Shown piece after piece: positions 1 to 5,048 of a stretch of 6,089 nucleotides of DNA; the first letter of the stretch is position 1, and each line of letters opens with the position of its first letter. Below the pieces are notes generated by a model. That model searched no databases. It was not told where the DNA came from and saw only the letters and a program-made list of their open reading frames with translations. The translations under genes were made by a program, and so were the position numbers. Source of the DNA: Prevotella sp. (GTDB lineage: Bacteria; Bacteroidota; Bacteroidia; Bacteroidales; Dysgonomonadaceae); the NCBI GenBank assembly GCA_031260865.1, contig JAISKQ010000019.1:1-6089 (forward strand). Direction: 5' to 3'.

Positions 1-15
1 CTGAGCTATAGGACC
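1..15 (-). tRNA. 5' end of a tRNA gene, cut by the window start
   Basis: Read on the minus strand, bases 15 to 1 are GGTCCTATAGCTCAG. This fits the 5' end of a tRNA: a 7-nt acceptor strand (GGTCCTA), then U8-A9, the D-stem GCTC at tRNA positions 10-13, and A14-G15. The TAGCTCAG block is the most conserved part of a bacterial tRNA 5' half. A well-spaced promoter lies just upstream (48-79), leaving a leader of about 25 nt that would be removed by RNase P. The anticodon lies outside the window, so the isotype cannot be assigned. With only 15 nt visible, a chance match remains possible. Confidence 0.62.
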
Positions 16-47
16 TGATTGGGAACTGTTTTTCCCGAAATCGGATG

Positions 48-79
48 CAATATTACTGCTTTTTGTTGAATACAGCAAA
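48..79 (-). promoter_or_regulatory. Bacteroidetes-type promoter for the tRNA
   Basis: On the minus strand TTTG (79-76) is followed after exactly 20 bp by TAATATTG (55-48). This matches the Bacteroidetes primary-sigma consensus TTTG-N19/21-TAnnTTTG with one mismatch in the -7 box. The expected start, near position 41, is about 25 nt before the tRNA at position 15. The -33 box lies 68 bp past the stop codon of the upstream membrane-protein gene, so the tRNA probably has its own transcription unit. Confidence 0.6.
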
Positions 80-98
80 CTTTTAGAGGAAAAACAAC

Positions 99-113
99 GT
101 ATAAATTTTATAC
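99..113. repeat. 15-bp dyad GTATAAA-T-TTTATAC
   Basis: Two perfect 7-bp arms are separated by one base, about 20 bp upstream of the tRNA promoter's -33 box. As RNA it would need a 3-nt loop and six or fewer mostly A-U pairs, and no U-run follows on the minus strand, so it is a poor terminator. It could be a protein-binding site or a chance product of AT-rich sequence. Confidence 0.3.
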
Positions 114-147
114 TGCATAAAGCCGCAGCCGCTTAATGTCTTTTGTT

Positions 148-1161
148 TCAGCCAATAATAGTATAAAAAGATGACGCGCAAACCGCTATATAAATTAGCA
201 TGTAAAAATAGAATGAAACAGCTGTCCTCTTTGTGTCGGCAAGGGCAAAAAAGTGGGACAGCAACATGGATCCGATTCCTATTGATATATATAGATTCAC
301 GCTTGGCGTAATGTTTAGAAACAGAAAAAGAGCCAGAGCGGCTATCGTTATAAAATTCAATAAAGAAAGATACGCCCTTACTTTTATTTTATCCTTATGC
401 CTGTTGATGTAATTATCCCCGATTATGATACAGATTAAAAGCGCTGAAAATAGTAGAGTTACCCATTCTGCCGTGTCCAAGCTTAAGAAAGGAAGATTCT
501 TTAACGCCTCGGCGCCAAGAAAAATAAAAGGTTGGAAAAAACCTTTCAGGTTATCAGTAAACAAATAGAACGAAAAAGCAGGGAAATAGATAATAAGAAG
601 TCCGAGCAAAGACGCCAATATTGATTTACCGTTGAAGCATCTCATCAACGCGAGCGCAATCCACAGGAGAGGCAGATAAAGCAATAGGGCAGGGGCAAAC
701 AAACTTCCCAATGCCAAGATAAAAGTTGCCTTGAAAGCGACAAGGGCTTTGCTTGTTTCATTATACGACTTGAATAAGACAGCTGTAATAAAGAGCATAA
801 ACAATATTCCGAAATAGGCGGGAGTTATCCATACAAAAGACGGATGGCAGCTAAATAACAAGATGGTGATAGCGGAAGGCAATAATGTGCGTTTCCTTAT
901 CAATACAAAGTCCGCGTTGATATGAGTCACGAAAATAGCCATAAAGCCGACTATCGCGGAACTGCCGATCAGGGAGTACAGCGGATTCTGCGCAAATGGA
1001 ATAATATATTGCCACAAGTATTCGCCCGACGTTTCAATCTCCGGCGCGTCAAAAGATAAGGTAAATACGATCCGAAGCAATGTGGCAAGAACGATGGAGA
1101 AGATCAAAATACCTTTTCCTTCCGCTATGTTACTTTTATAAAATCTGGGTACTGAAGCCAT
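148..1161 (-). CDS. polytopic inner-membrane protein of unknown function, 337 aa
   Basis: I do not recognise the family with certainty. The protein is very hydrophobic, with about 9-10 predicted transmembrane segments at roughly residues 17-35, 60-80, 92-107, 112-130, 142-172 (possibly two), 180-201, 233-247, 263-283, 289-306 and 314-335. Short charged loops lie between them, notably YINRHKDKIK near 251-260 and a loop near 202-230. There is no cleavable signal peptide, lipobox or obvious catalytic motif. The N-terminus, MASVPRFYKSN, is polar before the first segment. The ATG at 1161 lies 43 bp after the purD stop on the same strand, and I see no promoter between them, so the gene is probably expressed from the purD promoter. 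Such Bacteroidetes proteins usually carry DUF names or are called hypothetical membrane proteins. A direct role in purine synthesis is not indicated. The gene is confident; its function is unknown. Confidence 0.85.
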   Translation of the reverse strand: MASVPRFYKSNIAEGKGILIFSIVLATLLRIVFTLSFDAPEIETSGEYLWQYIIPFAQNPLYSLIGSSAIVGFMAIFVTHINADFVLIRKRTLLPSAITILLFSCHPSFVWITPAYFGILFMLFITAVLFKSYNETSKALVAFKATFILALGSLFAPALLLYLPLLWIALALMRCFNGKSILASLLGLLIIYFPAFSFYLFTDNLKGFFQPFIFLGAEALKNLPFLSLDTAEWVTLLFSALLICIIIGDNYINRHKDKIKVRAYLSLLNFITIAALALFLFLNITPSVNLYISIGIGSMLLSHFFALADTKRTAVSFYFYMLIYIAVCASSFYTIIG

Positions 1162-1182
1162 ATTAAGTAAATGAAAGTTTTT

Positions 1183-1202
1183 CGTTAATTATTTAGTTAA
1201 CG
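1183..1202 (-). other. hairpin in the purD-membrane protein gap
   Basis: Three bases after the purD stop codon the minus-strand transcript has CGTTAA, an 8-nt spacer and TTAACG, a perfect 6-bp inverted repeat. It is followed by an A-run and not a U-run, so it is not a classical intrinsic terminator. It could be a weak attenuator or a 3'-end stabiliser that tunes expression of the downstream membrane-protein gene relative to purD. AT-rich chance pairing is an alternative. Confidence 0.35.
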
Positions 1203-1204
1203 GT

Positions 1205-2473
1205 TTACAGGTCAAAGCCTATATCTTTTCTATAATATTTTTTATCAAACGAAATCTTTTCAGCATTCTTAAAAGAAAGGGCTAAAGCCTCGTCCTTCGT
1301 GTTTCCATACGAGCTGACGGCTATGACGCGTCCGCCGTTTGTAAGGACTTTATTGTTTAACAACTTCGTTCCCGCGTGGAAAAGGATACTGTCCTGCGCG
1401 AGGTCTAATCCGGATATTTCCTTGTTTTTCTCGTAATCGCCCGGATAACCTCCCGAAACAAGCATGACTGTCGTCGCGTATCGTTCGTCTATCTCTAAGG
1501 TTTTATCGTCAAGCGTATTTGTAGCGACGCCTTCCAATAGGGAGACTAAGTCGGACTTTATCCGCAACATCACCACTTCTGTTTCCGGATCGCCCATTCT
1601 CACATTGTATTCTATTACCATTGGTTCGCCTTTAACTTTTATCAAGCCGATGAAAATGAATCCTTTATAGGTGATGTTATCTTTTTTTAGCCCTTCTACC
1701 GTCGGAATCACTATCCTTTCCTCCACCTTTCGCATAAAGGTTTCGTCGGCGAAAGACACGGGCGACACGGCTCCCATCCCTCCTGTATTCAGCCCTGTGT
1801 CGCCTTCTCCAATCCGTTTGTAGTCTTTTGCCACAGGCAATATCTTGTACGAATCCCCGTCCGTCAATACGAATACGGAACATTCTATTCCGGACAGAAA
1901 TTCTTCGATAACAACCGTCTTGCTGGCGTCGCCAAACATACCGCTCAGCATCTCTTTCAGTTCTCGTTTGGCTTCTTCTTTGTCGTTGATTATCAGTACT
2001 CCTTTTCCGGCGGCTAAACCATCGGCTTTTAGCACATAAGGAGCTTCTAATTCTTCCAAGAACAGATATGCTTCATCTAATTGATTTAATGTAAAGCTTT
2101 TATATCCGGCGGTAGGAATGTTATGACGCATCATAAACTGTTTGGCAAAATCCTTGCTTCCTTCCAGTTGAGCGCCTTCTTTGGACGGACCTATAACCGG
2201 TATGTGGCTGATTTCCGCGTCGTTGGCGAAGAAATCGTAAATTCCTCTCACTAAAGGTTCTTCCGGTCCTACAACAACCATATCTATCTTATTATTCAGC
2301 ACAAATTGTTTTATCGCCGGAAAATCTATCGCGGATAAATCGACGTTATTTGCAATCAAATGTGTGCCTGCGTTGCCCGGAGCCACATAAAGATTCTCTA
2401 CTTTACCACTTTGCTTGATCTTCCACGCCAATGCGCTCTCGCGTCCTCCGTTTCCTAATAATAATATGTTCAT
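1205..2473 (-). CDS. purD: phosphoribosylamine-glycine ligase (GAR synthetase), 422 aa
   Basis: This cytoplasmic enzyme catalyses the second step of de novo purine synthesis: phosphoribosylamine + glycine + ATP gives glycinamide ribonucleotide + ADP + Pi. The N-terminal domain opens with [13 protein letters not shown]. The ATP-grasp core shows [12 protein letters not shown] (148-159), [17 protein letters not shown] (190-206), [13 protein letters not shown] (226-238) and the metal-binding [12 protein letters not shown] (288-299). The C-terminal domain has VSGGYPGDY (339-347) and [11 protein letters not shown] (368-378). A length of 422 aa is normal for PurD. The frame stays open to an ATG at 2503, but I chose 2473 because PurD proteins begin directly at the M-x-I-L-L-L-G strand, and the extra 10 residues do not fit the family. 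One oddity is residue 13: the usual GGREH is GGRES (codon AGC at 2435-2437). The gene leads a likely two-gene unit with the downstream membrane protein and has its own promoter. Confidence 0.97.
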   Translation of the reverse strand: MNILLLGNGGRESALAWKIKQSGKVENLYVAPGNAGTHLIANNVDLSAIDFPAIKQFVLNNKIDMVVVGPEEPLVRGIYDFFANDAEISHIPVIGPSKEGAQLEGSKDFAKQFMMRHNIPTAGYKSFTLNQLDEAYLFLEELEAPYVLKADGLAAGKGVLIINDKEEAKRELKEMLSGMFGDASKTVVIEEFLSGIECSVFVLTDGDSYKILPVAKDYKRIGEGDTGLNTGGMGAVSPVSFADETFMRKVEERIVIPTVEGLKKDNITYKGFIFIGLIKVKGEPMVIEYNVRMGDPETEVVMLRIKSDLVSLLEGVATNTLDDKTLEIDERYATTVMLVSGGYPGDYEKNKEISGLDLAQDSILFHAGTKLLNNKVLTNGGRVIAVSSYGNTKDEALALSFKNAEKISFDKKYYRKDIGFDL

Positions 2474-2580
2474 AATCGCTGTTATAAGTAAAAATACATT
2501 CAATATTGTGTTTCCAAATCAGAATCCCCGAAATCGGCGATACTCGGACAGGCAACATGTAGGTCTGCGACCTTAATTCT
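2474..2580 (-). promoter_or_regulatory. purD 5' leader with two small hairpins
   Basis: From the predicted start near 2580 to the ATG at 2473 there are about 107 nt of untranslated leader. It contains a 5-bp hairpin, AGGTC-gca-GACCT (2573-2561), and a short CCGA-TT-TCGG dyad (2537-2528). The 11-mer around the second, CCGATTTCGGG on the minus strand, recurs in the tRNA leader at 44-34. No guanine or PRPP riboswitch core is visible, and there is no Shine-Dalgarno before the ATG. A regulatory role is possible but unproven. Confidence 0.4.
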
Positions 2581-2587
2581 TTGAACG

Positions 2588-2619
2588 CAAAGATACATGA
2601 TTATTTTCTTAACATCAAA
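2588..2619 (-). promoter_or_regulatory. Bacteroidetes-type promoter of purD
   Basis: On the minus strand TTTG (2619-2616) is followed after exactly 20 bp by TATCTTTG (2595-2588). This is a perfect match to TTTG-N19/21-TAnnTTTG. Transcription would start near 2580. It lies well downstream of the HTH gene's stop, so purD does not depend on that gene's transcription. Confidence 0.75.
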
Positions 2620-2630
2620 GTAAGTGGGCA

Positions 2631-2640
2631 AAAGCGCTTT
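2631..2640. promoter_or_regulatory. palindrome AAAGCGCTTT upstream of the purD promoter
   Basis: This perfect 10-bp palindrome with a central CG has the general form of LacI/GalR-family operators (for example PurR- and CcpA-type sites). Its centre is about 17 bp upstream of the purD -33 box, near -55, which suits an activator or a distal repressor site better than direct promoter occlusion. As minus-strand RNA the same bases can form a short wobble-containing hairpin without a U-run, so it is a weak terminator candidate for the HTH gene. Neither role is proven. Confidence 0.35.
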
Positions 2641-2680
2641 ACCTTTTACTGTTCATCCACGCGCGACATGTGCTTTTCTT

Positions 2681-2700
2681 TCCATCGTTTCTTTGATGGA
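2681..2700 (-). terminator. possible weak terminator hairpin after the HTH gene
   Basis: TCCATC and GATGGA form a perfect 6-bp inverted repeat around an 8-nt loop, about 48 bp past the HTH stop codon. Poly-T/A flanks (2673-2680 and 2703-2708) could extend it with mismatches. On the minus strand the 3' flank is A-rich, not U-rich, so intrinsic termination would be inefficient. It is the best hairpin between the HTH gene and the purD promoter. Confidence 0.35.
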
Positions 2701-2748
2701 CGAAAAAAGAGGTATAATAATATATTTTGGTAAAACTTAAACAGTTTC

Positions 2749-3231
2749 TTACTCTTTCTTTAATAAACCTACTAATTTACTGACCTGATCAAGCAGCCTT
2801 GAGTTCTGATCAATCAGTTTATTTATTTGTAAATCTTTTTCTGTCAGTTGTTTGTCATTGCGCTCATTGCATTGGCAAGTCTCTGATATTATCTTTTCAA
2901 GGCACAAAGCCTTATCCTTTATTATACCCACAATCTCTTTCGTGTCGGAGCTTGTGCCATTTAGCTGTTCACTATTACTTATGTTATTGTCATCTACGAT
3001 GTTATGTTCTGACTTTAGCATCCGCCCCTCTCCGGTAATTAACCAATCGGCTGAAAGTTCAGGGTAAGCCTTTAATATTTTATCGAGCATATTAAAACTG
3101 GGTAATGTCCCTCGAGAAAACATATTCGTTAGCGTTCCTTGTGCAATGCCAATTATACTGCATAGTTCTTTAAGGGTTGTATTATTACTCTTTGTAAAGA
3201 ACCTAATTCTATCATTCACACTGTTTTTCAT
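2749..3231 (-). CDS. CI/Cro-like HTH transcriptional regulator with coiled-coil tail, 160 aa
   Basis: This is a cytoplasmic DNA-binding protein, probably a repressor. An N-terminal lambda-repressor-type helix-turn-helix lies around residues 5-55. TLKELCSIIG (19-28) forms the first helix, and IAQGTLTNMFSRG (29-41) holds the turn and recognition helix. It is followed by YPELSADWLITGEGRML (56-72), the hallmark ending of this HTH domain in many Bacteroidetes regulators. Residues 73-100 are a polar linker. Residues 127-158 form a heptad-rich helix (LQINKLIDQNSRLLDQVSKLVGLL), very likely a dimerising coiled coil. No LexA/CI peptidase domain is present, so RecA-triggered self-cleavage is not expected. 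Cysteines at 110, 119 and 121 (the last two in a CQC) precede the coil. The gene is divergent from the 67-aa gene. Two inverted repeats of one half-site lie between them, one only 4 bp upstream of this start codon, which suggests autoregulation. The regulated targets are inferred. Confidence 0.88.
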   Translation of the reverse strand: MKNSVNDRIRFFTKSNNTTLKELCSIIGIAQGTLTNMFSRGTLPSFNMLDKILKAYPELSADWLITGEGRMLKSEHNIVDDNNISNSEQLNGTSSDTKEIVGIIKDKALCLEKIISETCQCNERNDKQLTEKDLQINKLIDQNSRLLDQVSKLVGLLKKE

Positions 3232-3235
3232 ACAC

Positions 3236-3264
3236 TTATTATTTAGACTGATTATAAATAATAA
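3236..3264. promoter_or_regulatory. operator candidate 1: 10-bp inverted repeat before the HTH start codon
   Basis: TTATTATTTA (3236-3245) and TAAATAATAA (3255-3264) are perfect 10-bp reverse complements with a 9-bp spacer. The repeat begins 4 bp from the HTH start codon (3231), where a bound protein would block transcription into the gene. The half-site TAAATAAT recurs in operator 2 and at 3384-3394. Low-complexity AT sequence raises the chance of coincidence, but the near-equal spacers argue for a real pattern. Confidence 0.5.
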
Positions 3265-3308
3265 ACAACATATATTCTTTAACAGTTTTTTTATAAAAAA
3301 TTAATCAT

Positions 3309-3340
3309 TTGATTATATATTTGCATATATAAATAATCAA
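3309..3340. promoter_or_regulatory. operator candidate 2: inverted half-sites over the rightward -7 box
   Basis: Read outward, the left arm (3319-3309 on the minus strand) is TATATAATCAA and the right arm (3330-3340) is TAAATAATCAA. They match at 10 of 11 positions, with a 10-bp spacer. The layout is that of operator 1 (9-bp spacer). It straddles the rightward promoter's -7 box, a position typical for a repressor. Confidence 0.5.
3316..3323 (+). promoter_or_regulatory. -7 box (TATATTTG) of the rightward promoter
   Basis: TATATTTG matches the Bacteroidetes -7 consensus TAnnTTTG perfectly. Upstream at 3286-3292 is a T-run, but no proper TTTG -33 box at the normal distance, so basal strength may be low. 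Transcription would start near 3330, giving a leader of about 70 nt to the 67-aa gene. It may also serve the secreted-protein genes beyond, for which I see no convincing promoter. Confidence 0.5.
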
Positions 3341-3375
3341 ACGCTAATTTTAAGCACAAAAAAGACTATAATTAG

Positions 3376-3406
3376 CAAAGATATAAATAATAAACAAACA
3401 TGGAAA
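3376..3406 (-). promoter_or_regulatory. possible leftward promoter for the HTH gene, with a single half-site inside
   Basis: On the minus strand TATCTTTG (3383-3376) is a perfect -7 box, preceded at 19 bp by TTTC (3406-3403), one mismatch from TTTG. The spacer contains a third copy of the half-site, TAAATAATAAA (3384-3394), part of a 15-bp direct repeat with 3254-3268. If active, it would start near 3368, give the HTH gene a leader of about 137 nt and overlap the rightward promoter. The -33 box falls inside the 67-aa coding region, which weakens the case. Confidence 0.33.
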
Positions 3407-3603
3407 TCACACGAGCAAGAAAAGTAAAAGTCCAGAAAATGTTATTGTCTATACCTGCCGGCAGTGAAGAAAAAATTAAAGTAAAATATGTAAAAGCTTG
3501 TTCCATCCGGTCGGCTATCCGGCAATTAAATCAAAAGGGGTATTTCTTTGAAGCGACCGAAAGGGGACTGGTCGATGAAGTTAAAGTAAAACGAATAAAA
3601 TGA
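3400..3603 (+). CDS. small basic protein of unknown function, 67 aa
   Basis: I do not recognise a named family. The protein is strongly basic (Lys/Arg-rich, e.g. TRARKVKVQK at 4-13 and EVKVKRIK at 60-67), has no signal peptide or membrane segment, and should be cytoplasmic. Residues 35-47 (SIRSAIRQLNQKG) look like an amphipathic helix. They are followed by a strand-turn-strand, YFFEATERGLVDEVKVKRI (48-66), an order resembling the recognition helix and wing of a winged-helix fold. That is only a structural guess. The ATG at 3400 follows AT-rich sequence without a Shine-Dalgarno, normal for this phylum. The gene is divergent from the HTH regulator and lies behind the TAAATAAT operators, so it is probably regulated by it. 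Its product could be a co-regulator or a small accessory protein of the downstream cassette. Codon content is plausible, and the gene call is fairly secure for its size. Confidence 0.72.
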   Translation: MEITRARKVKVQKMLLSIPAGSEEKIKVKYVKACSIRSAIRQLNQKGYFFEATERGLVDEVKVKRIK

Positions 3604-3637
3604 TAGGACAGGCGATATTATGATAGGCAAGGGCTAA
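3600..3637 (+). repeat. ATGATAGG direct repeat with two overlapping mini-ORFs
   Basis: ATGATAGG occurs at 3600-3607 and 3620-3627, a 20-bp period. The first copy overlaps the stop of the 67-aa gene (ATGA) and opens the mini-ORF MIGQAIL (3600-3623). Its own stop overlaps the second ATG, opening MIGKG (3620-3637). The result is a chain of two stop-start overlaps in the 93-bp gap before the secreted-protein genes. It could couple or attenuate translation, or be chance. Confidence 0.35.
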
Positions 3638-3696
3638 AAACATATCCCGAAAACTAATATTTAAATTATAAGTAGAATTTCTAAACTCAATCCTCA

Positions 3697-5025
3697 ATGC
3701 GCGAAACTACAAATTCGATAAAGATGAAGGGCGTGAAAATAACATTGATAGCTTTACTATTGCTGGATATATTCTTCATATCGGTTCAGTCACAGGCGCA
3801 GGTGACTATTGGTTCGGGTATAGAACCGATGAAAGGCGCCGTGCTTGATGTAAAAACACATGTTCCCGACGCGGGCAACCTTACGTCTGCTTCCGGAGGG
3901 ATTGTCCTTCCCCGGGTAAGGTTAATCGACATAAATACGCTTAAGCCGTTTATCGCCGATGAGGATCCGGACATAAACGATCTGAAAAAATCACATGTGG
4001 GATTGACCGTATATAACCTCTCCCTGACAGGGATTCTTGTTCCCGGTTTATATGTTTGGGACGGACAGAAATGGATGCGGAAGAAAGGGAGTATAGCAAC
4101 ATCCGTGGATGCGAGAAACGGGTTGTCTCTCTCAAACGATATGTTGGAATTGGGCGGAACTCTTACAAGGGAGACTGTTATCTCCCAAGTCGGTTACAAT
4201 ATGGAATTTACGACCGGTAATTCGGGGGAATGGAGAGTTAACGCGAACGATTTTGTCGTATTCGGCGACAATAGTGTCGGTATCGGGGATGATTCCCATC
4301 CGGCGGATATACGGTTGACCGCAGGTGGAAATACCAATATGGACGGCAAGGTTACAGTGTCGGGGAACACTATGCTGGAACAGGACGCCGGGATAGACGG
4401 AATCCTCAGGTACGACTATAACGGCGCGGATAATTCAGGGAAATACCTTATGGCAATAGATAATGAAGGAACGGCGGAATGGTCGGTACCCCGGATAGGA
4501 GCGGCAAACACGGTTACCGGGACAGCGGTAGGCGGGAGTAATACCGCCATTGCTTATAATTCGACGAACTGGTATTCATCTAACCAATATATTAACTTAC
4601 CACCCGGTAGATGGTTGGTGAAATTTACTTTTTTAATGAAAAGGGCGAGCAATACGAATAATCATCAAAAAGTCTGGGTAACGGTGGGCTTTTCACGCAG
4701 AACGACCTTCAATTCAGGTACCACCCACGAATCTTACGACACGTACAGGGACAGGCATAATCCCTCATGGCCTGTATATGTGGAGTGCGTATTGGATGCC
4801 CATTTTGATTATACATCTGTGACGGGTGATATCGTTATTGATAATACCGCTACCGGTGGTTTTAATAACGCGACGGAAAAACTTTCGAGATTCGATCTGA
4901 CCGTGATAAAAGAAGGCGGGCGCTTGTATCCCCAAAACAATCCTTCATGGAACTGGACAAGCGGTAATCTTCAATTGAATGGTAATGCTTCGGAAAATAT
5001 GCTTGTAGCTATTAAGCTCGATTAG
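3697..5025 (+). CDS. secreted fibre-like protein, paralogue 1, 442 aa
   Basis: This is an exported protein. A type I signal peptide (hydrophobic ITLIALLLLDIFFISV, 15-30) probably ends at QSQA|QVTIGS. After it comes the N-terminal module common in Bacteroidetes surface proteins: VTIGS (36-40), GAVLDVK (47-53), GGIVLPRVRLIDI (67-79), HVGLTVYNL (100-108) and PGLYVWDGQKW (116-126). Residues 140-215 carry NGLSLSNDMLELGGTL and following short strands, a pattern I associate with phage tail-fibre-like repeats. GTAEW (258-262) marks the junction to a C-terminal domain starting around INLPPGRWLVKF (299-310), suggestive of a C1q/TNF-like jelly roll that ends at the C-terminus. I see no lipobox and no type IX secretion C-terminal sorting domain, so how it is displayed is unclear. 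An internal ATG at 3724 would give a shorter, more classical signal peptide (433 aa) and may be the true start. It lies 23 bp upstream of a divergent paralogue. Adhesion or fibre formation is inference. Confidence 0.85.
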   Translation: MRETTNSIKMKGVKITLIALLLLDIFFISVQSQAQVTIGSGIEPMKGAVLDVKTHVPDAGNLTSASGGIVLPRVRLIDINTLKPFIADEDPDINDLKKSHVGLTVYNLSLTGILVPGLYVWDGQKWMRKKGSIATSVDARNGLSLSNDMLELGGTLTRETVISQVGYNMEFTTGNSGEWRVNANDFVVFGDNSVGIGDDSHPADIRLTAGGNTNMDGKVTVSGNTMLEQDAGIDGILRYDYNGADNSGKYLMAIDNEGTAEWSVPRIGAANTVTGTAVGGSNTAIAYNSTNWYSSNQYINLPPGRWLVKFTFLMKRASNTNNHQKVWVTVGFSRRTTFNSGTTHESYDTYRDRHNPSWPVYVECVLDAHFDYTSVTGDIVIDNTATGGFNNATEKLSRFDLTVIKEGGRLYPQNNPSWNWTSGNLQLNGNASENMLVAIKLD

Positions 5026-5048
5026 AATGGAACTATAAAAATTCGGCT

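Noticed and set aside
119..135. Intrinsic terminator after the membrane-protein gene
   Set aside because: The GC-rich stretch is two direct GCGGC copies with only a 4-bp possible stem and no U-run on the minus strand.
1..147. Genomic-island junction at the tRNA
   Set aside because: Integration usually uses the tRNA 3' end, but here the 5' end faces the window and is followed by a normal promoter and the purD block. No integrase or attachment repeat is seen.
1464..2039. Open frames on both strands inside purD (plus 1464-1670 and 1845-2039, minus 1677-1883)
   Set aside because: They overlap the strongly conserved PurD coding frame, have no family signature and no promoter, and are shadow frames.
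2474..2580. Guanine, PRPP or ppGpp riboswitch in the purD leader
   Set aside because: The leader has only two tiny hairpins. The conserved core segments of these riboswitches are not visible.
2799..3067. Two plus-strand open frames antisense to the HTH gene
   Set aside because: The HTH frame carries a recognisable domain and coiled coil. The antisense products are Cys/Leu/Ser-rich without any recognisable pattern.
3232..3399. Invertible promoter of the kind used for phase variation
   Set aside because: The inverted repeats are short, lie 72 bp apart between centres, and read as operator half-sites. No recombinase gene is in the window and the arms of the two pairs are not identical.
3786..4318. 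Short frames on both strands inside the first secreted-protein gene
   Set aside because: The 442-aa frame is supported by a signal peptide and by its tandem paralogue. The short frames have no support.
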